Numbered from the stretch's first letter, positions 1 to 5,827 are shown. The stretch is 5,850 nt of DNA from Candidatus Nanopelagicaceae bacterium (GCA_947440735.1 CANESA010000043.1:1-5850), one strand, 5' to 3'. Numbers and translations are program-made. Notes: generated by a model not told the origin, from the letters alone.

Positions 1-60
1 AGTGCGCCAACTCCAGGTGTCATGCTCGGAATTCCATCTTTCACCAAGGCTAAGGTCTAG
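1..60 (+). CDS. C-terminal end of an upstream gene, probably miaB (partial)
   Basis: Frame 1 is open from the window edge to a TAG at 58-60 and encodes 19 residues containing GVMLGIPSF followed by a basic tail. The miaA ATG starts at the very next base, so this is the preceding gene of the same operon. From memory, actinobacterial MiaB proteins end in a low-complexity tail with a similar G-V-x-L-G-hydrophobic-P pattern, and miaB is a common neighbour of miaA. MiaB adds the methylthio group to the i6A37 that MiaA makes, so the pairing is functionally sensible. The assignment rests on a short, poorly conserved tail and on context, and another gene ending here cannot be excluded. That a coding frame ends at base 60 is more certain than its identity. 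Confidence 0.45.
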   Translation, partial: SAPTPGVMLGIPSFTKAKV

Positions 61-960
61 ATGCGCACAATAATTATCTGTGGCGCAACCGCTACAGGAA
101 AGAGCGATCTGGCGGTTGCACTGGCTAAAGAGATTGGTGCAGAGATAGTTAATGCTGACTCCATGCAAGTCTATGAGGGTATGGATATAGGTACCGCTAA
201 GTTATCTCTTCCAGAGCGTGGTGATATTCCACATCACCTCCTTGATGTTTTAAGTGTCCGCCAAGATTCAACAGTTGCTTGGTATCAAGAAGCGGCTCGT
301 ACAGTTATTGATCAAATCCATCAGCGTGGCAAAGATGCGATTATCGTCGGCGGTACGGGCCTTTACATCAAGGCAATTGTTGATGATTTAAATTTCCCAG
401 ATACCGATCCTGTCATTCGCTCTCGCCTTGAACTCGAAGCGATCGAGAAAGGCGCTGCTGTGCTCTTTGCGCGGTTAGAAAAACTAGATCCTGCTGCAGC
501 CCTTGCCATCGATCGCGCAAATACCCGCCGTATTGTGAGAGCACTTGAAGTAATTGAAATTACTGGACAACCATTTACCGCTAACCTTCCTCGAGAAGAG
601 AGCTCTCGCTATCCAGAGGCGATTCACTTTGGTTTGAGCCAAGATCGAGAAAGTCTTGATTTACGAGTAAGTAACCGTGTTGATGCAATGTGGGAAGCTG
701 GTCTCGTTGCCGAGGTCGAAGGATTAGTTGTCACTGGGTTGCGTGAAGGAGTAACTGCGCAGAAGGCGCTCGGTTATGCCCAGGTTCTTCAGATGATGGA
801 TGGCTTGCTCACCTCAGATGAAGCACGTGAAGAGACAAAGCGGGTCACACGTCAATATATTCGCCGCCAAGACACCTGGTTCTCTCGTGATAACAGGCTC
901 CAATGGCTAGGTCACTATGAAAATCGCCTCGAAAAAATCCTGACACGGATAAACTCATAG
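61..960 (+). CDS. miaA: tRNA dimethylallyltransferase (MiaA)
   Basis: MiaA transfers the dimethylallyl group of DMAPP to N6 of A37 in tRNAs that read codons starting with U, giving i6A37, in the cytoplasm. The 299-residue length is normal for the family. Visible motifs in order: P-loop GATATGKS at residues 8-15; NADSMQVY at 31-38 with the catalytic Asp33; DIGTAK at 42-47; PHHLLDV at 57-63; GGTGLYIKA at 97-105; the NTRRIVRALEV block at 154-164 in the tRNA-binding insertion; ALGYAQVL at 236-243; and the C-terminal RQYIRRQDTWF signature at 264-274. No key residue is missing. The ATG abuts the upstream TAG, and an AAGG at 52-55 leaves a 5-nt spacing to the start, so ribosomes may load there or re-initiate. 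It is followed, one codon after its own stop, by dapF. The preceding gene may be miaB, the next enzyme acting on the same base. Confidence 0.97.
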   Translation: MRTIIICGATATGKSDLAVALAKEIGAEIVNADSMQVYEGMDIGTAKLSLPERGDIPHHLLDVLSVRQDSTVAWYQEAARTVIDQIHQRGKDAIIVGGTGLYIKAIVDDLNFPDTDPVIRSRLELEAIEKGAAVLFARLEKLDPAAALAIDRANTRRIVRALEVIEITGQPFTANLPREESSRYPEAIHFGLSQDRESLDLRVSNRVDAMWEAGLVAEVEGLVVTGLREGVTAQKALGYAQVLQMMDGLLTSDEAREETKRVTRQYIRRQDTWFSRDNRLQWLGHYENRLEKILTRINS

Positions 961-963
961 AGT

Positions 964-1773
964 ATGAAGACTCCAGTTATTGCCACCTACGGCCATGGTA
1001 CCGAAAATGACTTTGTCATCGTCTTCGATCCTCTGGAAGAAATTTCACTTACTGCTGATCAGGTAGCCAACATATGTAATCGTGCCAACGGAATAGGTGC
1101 AGATGGAGTCATTCGAATTACACGCCCTGAGGGCAAGTGGTTTATGGATTACAGGAATGCTGATGGATCTATTGCAGAAATGTGCGGTAATGGAATTCGT
1201 GTGATGGCACGTTATCTTGTGGCTCATGGGCATCAAGGTGAAGGACTTTTTCCAATACAGACCCGAGATGGTGCTAAATTCTTACGTGTTCCAGCTAATG
1301 GCGATATCTCAGTCAATATGGGGCAGGTCAACGATGAGGGCGATATCGTCACAGTTGTAGCAAATGATCAACAATATTCAGCGCGACATATCAGCATCGG
1401 AAATCCTCACGCCGTAGCATTTCTTGATGACCTGGAGACTGTTGGTTCACTCGCTACTGCGCCAGTAGTCACACCAGCATCTGTCTATCCAGGGGGCGTT
1501 AATGTTGAATTTGTTGAGATTAAATCTCCTGACACTCTCATCATGCGCGTACACGAGCGCGGTAGCGGAGAGACTCGCTCATGTGGCACAGGAACGTGTG
1601 CCGTTGCCCTTGCTGCAACAATTTACACACGCGGACAATTGCCGGCACGATGGATTATTAAGCCACCCGGCGGAACTTTGATTGTAGATATAGATGGTCA
1701 CTCCAATGCAACTTTGACCGGACCTGCCGAGCTCATCAAGGATTATGACGTGACAAGTTATCTCACCGCATGA
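964..1773 (+). CDS. dapF: Diaminopimelate epimerase (DapF)
   Basis: DapF is a PLP-independent racemase that converts LL- to meso-diaminopimelate, the last step before lysine and the cross-linking residue of many actinobacterial peptidoglycans. The 269 residues form the usual two mirrored halves. The N-terminal GHGTENDFV is at 10-18, and the first catalytic cysteine is Cys74 in NADGSIAEMCGNGIR (65-79). GNPHAVAF lies at 146-153 and NVEF at 180-183. The second catalytic cysteine is Cys207 in GSGETRSCGTGTC (200-212). Both halves and both cysteines are intact, so it should be active. The miaA TAG lies in the same frame just one codon upstream, so ATG 964 is the earliest possible start. I see no convincing Shine-Dalgarno before it, and translation probably depends on termination of miaA. 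The 3' end overlaps hflX in an ATGATGA motif. Confidence 0.97.
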   Translation: MKTPVIATYGHGTENDFVIVFDPLEEISLTADQVANICNRANGIGADGVIRITRPEGKWFMDYRNADGSIAEMCGNGIRVMARYLVAHGHQGEGLFPIQTRDGAKFLRVPANGDISVNMGQVNDEGDIVTVVANDQQYSARHISIGNPHAVAFLDDLETVGSLATAPVVTPASVYPGGVNVEFVEIKSPDTLIMRVHERGSGETRSCGTGTCAVALAATIYTRGQLPARWIIKPPGGTLIVDIDGHSNATLTGPAELIKDYDVTSYLTA

Positions 1774-3254
1774 TGAGTGAGACTCCAGACCAGAGAGAAC
1801 TGCGATTCGAAGAGTTACTACGTGAAAGTGCCCGTGCTGCTGCCGATTACGACGCTTCTGAAGAAGAGATTGATCATGGCGCAGTTCAAGAGCTGTCAGA
1901 GCGTCAAGCACTTCGTCGAGTTAAGGGATTTTCTACACAGTTACAAGATATTTCAGAGGCTGAATATCGAGAACTCCAACTTGAGCGAGTTGTTCTTGTC
2001 GGTGTCTGGACTGAAGGATCGATGGAGAGCGCTGAAAATTCTCTCGCCGAACTTAAAGCACTGGCAGAAACTGCTGGATCAGAAGTTTTAGAAGGACTCA
2101 TTCAGCGACGGGATAAACCAGATCCAGCCACATATATTGGTTCAGGAAAAGTAATCGAACTCAAAGAAGTTGTTCGATCAACTGGAGCAGATACTGTTAT
2201 TTGCGATGGTGAGTTATCCCCATCGCAATTACGTCAGCTGGAAGATAAATTGAAGGTAAAGGTTGTCGATCGCACCGCACTCATCTTGGATATTTTCGCA
2301 CAGCATGCAAAGAGTCGAGAAGGAAAGGCTCAAGTCGAACTTGCACAGATTGCTTATCTGCTTCCGCGATTGCGCGGATGGGGAGATTCCCTCTCGCGTC
2401 AGGTGGGTGGACGAGCAGCAGGTGGTGCCGGTATCGGCGGTCGTGGACCTGGTGAGACGAAAATTGAAACAGATAGACGTCGTATCCGCGACAAGATGGC
2501 AAAATTGCGTAGAGAGATCGCTGAGATGAAAGTCTCGCGCGATACCAAGAGACAAGAACGTAGACGACATAATATTCCTTCAGTAGCTATCGCCGGATAT
2601 ACCAACGCCGGTAAGTCCTCGCTTCTCAATAAACTCACCAATGCAGGGGTTTTGGTTGAGAACGCACTCTTTGCAACGTTGGATCCAACAGTTCGAAAGA
2701 CGCAGACCCCGGAGGGTCGCATCTATACGCTGACAGATACCGTAGGTTTTGTTCGACACCTACCTCATCAGCTCATTGATGCCTTTAAATCAACGCTCGA
2801 AGAAGTTTCTGGCGCAGATCTCATCGTCCATGTAGTCGATGGTTCGCATCCTGATCCTTCTGAACAAATTCGCGCAGTAAGAGAAGTAATCAATGAAATT
2901 GGTGGGGCAGAGATACCAGAGATTATCGCTATAAATAAAGTCGATATTGCAGATTCAGAAGTTGTGATGAATTTGCTGCGCACTGAAAAGAATGCATATG
3001 CTTTCTCTGTACGCACAGGTTTTGGAATCGAAGGACTACTTCACGCGATTGAAAAATCTCTCCCTCACCCTCAGGTAGAAATTAATTGTGTTATTCCTTA
3101 CGATCGAGGAGATCTCGTCAGCGCAATTCACGAACATGGCGAGATCATCTCTGAGGTGTACGAAGAGGCAGGTACGCTCATTCACGCGCGAGTTGACGCT
3201 GGACTAGCACAGGCAATCACAGCGGTAGTTAGCCTCGACACATCTGGGGAATAA
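1770..3254 (+). CDS. hflX: GTPase HflX, long actinobacterial form
   Basis: HflX is a translational GTPase-superfamily protein that binds the 50S subunit and splits stalled or stressed 70S ribosomes. The 494 residues show an acidic N-terminal extension (about 1-70) absent from the shorter E. coli protein and comparable with the roughly 495-residue mycobacterial one. The HflX N-terminal domain follows (about 71-200, with TYIGSGKV at 121-128). A Gly-rich linker, GGRAAGGAGIGGRGPGETK, spans 213-231, followed by a charged helical region (232-268) and then the G domain: G1 GYTNAGKS at 276-283, switch FATLDPT at 301-307, G3 DTVGF at 323-327, G4 NKVD at 389-392, and a G5-like SVRTG at 413-417 where SA is more usual. 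A C-terminal domain runs from about 430. Two adjacent ATGs (1770 and 1773) could start it. The first overlaps the dapF stop, and with no Shine-Dalgarno visible, coupling to dapF is likely. Confidence 0.96.
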   Translation: MMSETPDQRELRFEELLRESARAAADYDASEEEIDHGAVQELSERQALRRVKGFSTQLQDISEAEYRELQLERVVLVGVWTEGSMESAENSLAELKALAETAGSEVLEGLIQRRDKPDPATYIGSGKVIELKEVVRSTGADTVICDGELSPSQLRQLEDKLKVKVVDRTALILDIFAQHAKSREGKAQVELAQIAYLLPRLRGWGDSLSRQVGGRAAGGAGIGGRGPGETKIETDRRRIRDKMAKLRREIAEMKVSRDTKRQERRRHNIPSVAIAGYTNAGKSSLLNKLTNAGVLVENALFATLDPTVRKTQTPEGRIYTLTDTVGFVRHLPHQLIDAFKSTLEEVSGADLIVHVVDGSHPDPSEQIRAVREVINEIGGAEIPEIIAINKVDIADSEVVMNLLRTEKNAYAFSVRTGFGIEGLLHAIEKSLPHPQVEINCVIPYDRGDLVSAIHEHGEIISEVYEEAGTLIHARVDAGLAQAITAVVSLDTSGE

Positions 3255-3315
3255 ATCCGACACGCCCGCGGTTACATTGTCTATTCCAGCCTTTATGGGC
3301 CATGATGCGCCCGTA

Positions 3316-3331
3316 GCCGGATCTTTCCGGC
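3316..3331 (+). other. GC-rich hairpin (possible terminator or leader structure)
   Basis: GCCGGA at 3316-3321 is exactly complementary to TCCGGC at 3326-3331, with a 4-base TCTT loop. The hairpin lies 61 bases past the hflX stop. No T-run follows directly (the next bases are GCGAGAG, with a short TCTTT at 3339-3343), so it is not a canonical intrinsic terminator. U-poor terminators have been proposed in actinobacteria, so ending the miaA-dapF-hflX transcript remains possible. A regulatory structure in the DUF4193 leader is the alternative. Confidence 0.4.
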
Positions 3332-3349
3332 GCGAGAGTCTTTCCGACG
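3322..3349 (+). repeat. Tandem 11-nt near-identical direct repeat
   Basis: TCTTTCCGGCG at 3322-3332 and TCTTTCCGACG at 3339-3349 match at 10 of 11 positions, with start points 17 bases apart. The first copy supplies the loop and 3' arm of the hairpin at 3316-3331. The second copy could compete, less well, for the same 5' arm. It could be a small duplication, a pair of binding sites or part of an alternative RNA fold. Sequence alone does not decide this. Confidence 0.5.
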
Positions 3350-3372
3350 TAAGAGATAGAGATGTAGAGAGC

Positions 3373-3380
3373 GAGGTGAT
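3373..3380 (+). promoter_or_regulatory. Strong Shine-Dalgarno that sets a GTG start
   Basis: GAGGTGAT matches eight consecutive bases of the complement of the 16S rRNA 3' end (the GGAGGUGAUC core), with 6 bases before the GTG at 3387. It is by far the strongest ribosome binding site in the window. It fixes the GTG as the start and suggests efficient translation of the small protein. The ATG formed at 3379-3381 is out of frame with the gene. Confidence 0.85.
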
Positions 3381-3386
3381 GAGACC

Positions 3387-3683
3387 GTGGCAACCGATTA
3401 CGACACACCCAGAAAAACTGATGAAGAGCTTCACGAAGAATCACTAGAAGAGCTCAAAGCTCAACGCGTTGATGCCCAATCTGGACAGATCGATGTAGAT
3501 GAAGCAGAAGCTGCTGAAAATCTTGAACTTCCCGGTGCTGACCTTTCAGGTGAAGAACTCTCAGTCCGTGTTGTACCTAAGCAAGAGGATGAATTCACCT
3601 GCTCTCGTTGTTTCTTGATTCACCACATCACTCAACTCTCTAAGGGTGAAGGCGCTAAGGCTGTATGCAAGGAATGCGCTTAA
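3387..3683 (+). CDS. Small acidic zinc-ribbon protein, DUF4193 family
   Basis: This 98-residue protein has no established biochemical role that I know of. It opens with the typical ATDYDTPRK of the actinobacterial DUF4193 family, then has a strongly acidic, probably helical or flexible stretch (about 13-60, including EELHEESLEELKAQR at 13-27). It ends in a four-cysteine knuckle pair, Cys72/Cys75 (CSRC) and Cys94/Cys97 (CKEC), that should bind one zinc ion. The last residues sit right at the second knuckle, so the zinc ribbon is the C-terminus. GTG is used as start, supported by the strong GAGGTGAT site. I recall Rv2699c of M. tuberculosis as a homologue, also beside a convergent DUF3093 gene. 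An acidic body plus zinc ribbon resembles proteins that contact RNA polymerase or ribosomes, but that is speculation. Confidence 0.88.
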   Translation: MATDYDTPRKTDEELHEESLEELKAQRVDAQSGQIDVDEAEAAENLELPGADLSGEELSVRVVPKQEDEFTCSRCFLIHHITQLSKGEGAKAVCKECA

Positions 3684-4129
3684 ATATTTCTAAGGGCTTT
3701 TGTTAAAGCATCTCCACGCTTACTTGTCACTAACCAATACGGGGTTTGATCCCGACCGTCGATTATCACAATCTTCACTCCGTGAGAAGTCCAGAATCTA
3801 ATTGCTAAATATGCTGCAGGATCTGCCTCACGCGTACGTTGTAAAGACATCTGCTTAGGCGTTAACACTATTACTTCACCGCAGAATTTCTTATCGATAT
3901 GGGCCTTGCCTACGCGCAATTCGCGATCATCAACTTCAATAACTAGGGATGAAGTGAAATAGATCAAAATAGTGACTGCGGTTAAGAGCGCCATCACTAC
4001 CGCTGCGATCATCGTAGTCATGGCCGCCCAAATTGCTATGCCAAGAGAGAGGGCGAGGAAGTAGATAAAAGCCATCAACCAGAGAGGCGGTCGGATTACC
4101 TCACGGAATTTGATTAATCTCTCACCCAT
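3680..4129 (-). CDS. Two-helix membrane protein, DUF3093 family
   Basis: The predicted 149-residue product starts MGERLIKFREVIRPP. It has two hydrophobic helices (about residues 16-36 and 38-59) separated by a very short turn, then a soluble domain of about 90 residues. That domain carries the pattern I associate with DUF3093: DPAAYLAIRFW at 103-113, a DGRDQTPYW element at 124-132, and a C-terminal helix DALTKALRNI. Function is unknown; the protein is probably anchored in the cytoplasmic membrane. The reading frame is open upstream to 4324, but that part would overlap the divergent thioesterase gene and lacks family features, whereas ERL right after the chosen Met matches the family start. 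No Shine-Dalgarno precedes ATG 4129, and a TAnnnT hexamer 6 nt upstream suggests a leaderless mRNA. Its stop overlaps the stop of the convergent DUF4193 gene. Confidence 0.85.
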   Translation of the reverse strand: MGERLIKFREVIRPPLWLMAFIYFLALSLGIAIWAAMTTMIAAVVMALLTAVTILIYFTSSLVIEVDDRELRVGKAHIDKKFCGEVIVLTPKQMSLQRTREADPAAYLAIRFWTSHGVKIVIIDGRDQTPYWLVTSKRGDALTKALRNI

Positions 4130-4135
4130 AGCGAT

Positions 4136-4141
4136 ACCGTA
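4136..4141 (-). promoter_or_regulatory. Candidate -10 element for the DUF3093 gene (leaderless)
   Basis: On the minus strand this reads TACGGT, fitting the actinobacterial -10 pattern TAnnnT. It is separated by exactly 6 bases (4135-4130) from the A of the ATG at 4129, so transcription would start at or next to the start codon. This would explain the absence of a ribosome binding site. No good -35 hexamer is visible; the best partial match, TTTACT, is only 15 bases away. The element lies in the pseudo-palindrome ATAC-C-GTAT at 4134-4142, so TACCGT can also be read on the plus strand at 4135-4140. Confidence 0.42.
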
Positions 4142-4158
4142 TAGGAAGATCGAGAGAG

Positions 4159-4164
4159 TAAAGT
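4159..4164 (+). promoter_or_regulatory. Candidate -10 element for the thioesterase-dut operon (leaderless)
   Basis: TAAAGT fits TAnnnT and is followed by exactly 6 bases (GCAGCC) and then ATG 4171. That mirrors the arrangement of the opposite gene. No Shine-Dalgarno is correctly placed for ATG 4171; GAGAG at 4154-4158 is 12 bases away. A leaderless transcript is therefore a reasonable reading. No -35 hexamer resembling TTGACA lies 16-19 bases upstream. An alternative is the plus-strand TACCGT at 4135-4140, which would give a leader of about 24 bases. Confidence 0.4.
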
Positions 4165-4170
4165 GCAGCC

Positions 4171-4755
4171 ATGACAAGAGTGGCAAGCACAACACCACCA
4201 GAGGGAGCAGCTCTCCCTGAGCGACATCCCTTAGCTCCACCAGAGGGTACGCAGATCCCATCTCACTTTGGACATTGTTTTGGTTGCGGTCAATTACATC
4301 CCACTGGGCTTCATCTCGTTGCACGCGCTGGAACTGCTCTCGATCTCACTGCAGAATTTACTGTGACAGAAAATCATCAAGGTGCACCAGGACTTGCGCA
4401 CGGTGGTTTGCTCTCACTTGCATTCGATGAAGCGCTCGGAAAACTGATGTGGTTGATTCGCTCTCCAGCAGTTACCGGACGACTAGAAACAGATTTTATG
4501 AAACCAGTTCCGATCGGAACTACTCTTCACATCTCAGCTCGAATCACAGGTCAAGTAAAGCGGAAGGTCTATACCGAAGCGATTGGTCGACTCAATGGCC
4601 CTGATGGAGACATTGCTGTGCGCGCTGCAGCGCTCTTTGTCATAGTACCTATGAGTCACTTTATGAGTAATGCACCTGCCGACTATCTTGAATACATTAA
4701 GAAATCTCCTGAGCTACTCGCCTTTGTCGATCCCGATTTTGAGATAAATCCATGA
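4171..4755 (+). CDS. PaaI-type hotdog-fold thioesterase family protein
   Basis: The 194-residue protein looks like an acyl-CoA thioesterase of the PaaI/hotdog superfamily. The hotdog core spans about 55-160, with the signature [22 protein letters not shown] at 69-90; HGG (77-79) and Asp86 or Glu87 are the likely catalytic elements. [14 protein letters not shown] (101-114) and a family-typical RAAALFVIV strand (151-159) follow. A preceding segment has CFGCG at 36-40, a Cys-x-x-Cys common in actinobacterial members, whose role is not known to me. A tail of about 35 residues follows the core. The substrate is unknown. An in-frame TAA at 4159-4161 makes ATG 4171 the earliest start. It leads a plus-strand operon and overlaps dut by ATGA, which suggests co-translation with dUTPase, although no metabolic link is obvious. 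Family assignment is firm; enzymatic activity is inferred. Confidence 0.87.
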   Translation: MTRVASTTPPEGAALPERHPLAPPEGTQIPSHFGHCFGCGQLHPTGLHLVARAGTALDLTAEFTVTENHQGAPGLAHGGLLSLAFDEALGKLMWLIRSPAVTGRLETDFMKPVPIGTTLHISARITGQVKRKVYTEAIGRLNGPDGDIAVRAAALFVIVPMSHFMSNAPADYLEYIKKSPELLAFVDPDFEINP

Positions 4756-5195
4756 GTTCAGTTGAAGTACTGATCACTCGTTTGGATCCAGATCTTCCAC
4801 TTCCTCGTTATGCCAAAGGCGGAGATGCAGGAGCTGACATCGTCTCTCGTATCGATATTACGTTAGCGCCGGGGGAGCGGGCTTTAGTTCCCACAGGAAT
4901 AGCAATTGCGTTACCTGATGGATATGTCGCACTCGTACACCCGCGATCAGGACTGGCAATTAAACATGGTGTCACAATGGTTAATGCACCTGGTACCGTC
5001 GATGCTGGCTACAGAGGCGAGCTCCAAATAATTTTGATCAACCACGACAAGAGTGAGTCGGTCTCATTTAAGCGTGGAGATCGCATCGCTCAATTAGTTA
5101 TTCAAAAAGTTGAACGCGCAGAGTTTGTTGAGGTTCGCGAACTACCTGGTTCAGGACGCGGTACTGGTGGCTTTGGATCAACGGGGCGCGCATGA
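4752..5195 (+). CDS. dut: dUTP diphosphatase (dUTPase)
   Basis: The enzyme hydrolyses dUTP to dUMP and pyrophosphate, keeping uracil out of DNA and feeding thymidylate synthesis. At 147 residues it is a standard homotrimeric dUTPase. All five conserved motifs are present: I GDAGADI (24-30); II PRSGLA (64-69); [17 protein letters not shown] (78-91) with the catalytic Asp84 and the uracil-gating Tyr87; [11 protein letters not shown] (108-116); [12 protein letters not shown] (135-145), which carries the arginine finger Arg136 and the Phe141 that stacks on the base. Nothing is missing, so it should be active. The start codon overlaps the thioesterase stop (ATGA at 4752-4755), and its own stop overlaps the next start in the same way. 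With only a weak GAG-type site upstream, translation is probably coupled. In mycobacteria dut also lies divergent from a DUF3093 gene, as I recall. Confidence 0.97.
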   Translation: MSSVEVLITRLDPDLPLPRYAKGGDAGADIVSRIDITLAPGERALVPTGIAIALPDGYVALVHPRSGLAIKHGVTMVNAPGTVDAGYRGELQIILINHDKSESVSFKRGDRIAQLVIQKVERAEFVEVRELPGSGRGTGGFGSTGRA

Positions 5196-5827
5196 GTGAA
5201 ATATCTGGAGATAAAGAGAAAATCCTTTCCGCCGTTGGTGGCAAGAAAGGCCTCATAGATGCAGGTTTTCCTGCCCTGGTTTTTCTCATCTCATTTAACA
5301 TTACTAAAGATCTTTGGAATTCACTTATTGCTTCAATCATCATCTCTGCAATCCTGACAATTATTCGCCTTGCAATGAAAGATACGATTCAGCACGCACT
5401 CTCTGGCTTTATCGGAACGCTAATTTCAGCATGGTTTGTCAACCGTACGGGTAATCCAAGCGATCTATTTGTTCCAAAGTTTTTAATTAATCTTGGTTAT
5501 GGAAGTTTGTTTCTTATCGGAAATCTTGCCCGTTGGCCGATCCTTGGCTTAATGCTCGGACCAATCCTTGGCGAAAATCTCTCGTGGCGAAATGATCCAG
5601 TTCGTAGAGCTGCCTACATTCGGGCTGGTTGGATTTTTATTGCACTCTTCTTCGGCCGTCTTGCAGTACAGGTACCTATCTACTTTGCAGACAACGTCAA
5701 TCTTTTGGGAACTGTTAATTTGGCGATGGGTACTCCGCTTTATATTGCGGCTGCGTATCTGGCGTGGTTGGTGCTCAAAGATGTTCCAAAAACTATTCCC
5801 CCAAAAGTCGAGGAAGAAACGAACTAG
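5192..5827 (+). CDS. Polytopic membrane protein, DUF3159 family
   Basis: The 211-residue protein has a short hydrophilic N-terminus ending in [17 protein letters not shown] (14-30). Several hydrophobic segments follow, at roughly 21-36, 43-61, 69-84, 98-125, 143-162 and 172-195, and then a charged C-terminal tail, so about five or six membrane passes. Features I associate with DUF3159 are the GGKKGLID start, [11 protein letters not shown] (66-76), [10 protein letters not shown] (95-104), the [17 protein letters not shown] block (123-139) and a late [10 protein letters not shown] (156-165). The molecular function is unknown. It is the last gene of the thioesterase-dut operon visible here and overlaps dut by ATGA. 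In other actinobacteria I recall DUF3710 and OB-fold genes between dut and DUF3159, and these are absent here. Base composition is more A+T-rich than in the enzyme genes, as is common for membrane proteins. Confidence 0.88.
   Translation: MSEISGDKEKILSAVGGKKGLIDAGFPALVFLISFNITKDLWNSLIASIIISAILTIIRLAMKDTIQHALSGFIGTLISAWFVNRTGNPSDLFVPKFLINLGYGSLFLIGNLARWPILGLMLGPILGENLSWRNDPVRRAAYIRAGWIFIALFFGRLAVQVPIYFADNVNLLGTVNLAMGTPLYIAAAYLAWLVLKDVPKTIPPKVEEETN

Larger units (their letters stand above)
3255..3386 (+). promoter_or_regulatory. Intergenic leader upstream of the DUF4193 gene
   Basis: This 132-base stretch between the hflX stop and the GTG of the next gene is the largest non-coding interval in the window. 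It contains a perfect 6-bp hairpin (3316-3331), a weaker GGGC/GCCC pairing just upstream (3297-3300 with 3309-3312), a near-perfect 11-nt direct repeat, and a purine-rich tail leading into a strong ribosome binding site. I looked for a sigma-70-type promoter and found only weak candidates: TACATT at 3273-3278 fits TAnnnT but has no credible -35 hexamer. A promoter here is plausible because DUF4193 has an independent translation signal, but its position is not clear from sequence. Confidence 0.4.

Noticed and set aside
1045..1911. Minus-strand open frames over dapF and the start of hflX
   Set aside because: They are antisense to the catalytic motifs of dapF, have no recognisable domain and no start signal.
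2229..2722. Several open frames on both strands inside hflX
   Set aside because: They overlap the Gly-rich linker and G1 motif of a clearly intact HflX, and their translations (Ser/Arg/Leu-rich) resemble no family. They are shadows of the real frame.
3204..3444. Two minus-strand open frames across the hflX-DUF4193 gap
   Set aside because: They run antisense through the end of hflX and the start of DUF4193, have low-complexity unfamiliar translations and no ribosome binding site. The gap reads better as a leader.
3696..3709. GCTTT-TGTT-AAAGC inverted repeat as a terminator for DUF4193
   Set aside because: The stem is only 5 bp and A+T-rich, it has no T-run on either strand, and it lies in the DUF3093 coding sequence.
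4130..4324. 65-residue N-terminal extension of the DUF3093 protein (start at 4324, minus strand)
   Set aside because: It would overlap about 150 bases of the thioesterase coding region, has no family-like sequence, and is an antisense reading of conserved thioesterase codons. ATG 4129 gives the family-typical ERL start and length.
5098..5343. Minus-strand open frame across the dut-DUF3159 junction
   Set aside because: It is antisense to dUTPase motif V and the DUF3159 N-terminus, both well supported on the plus strand.
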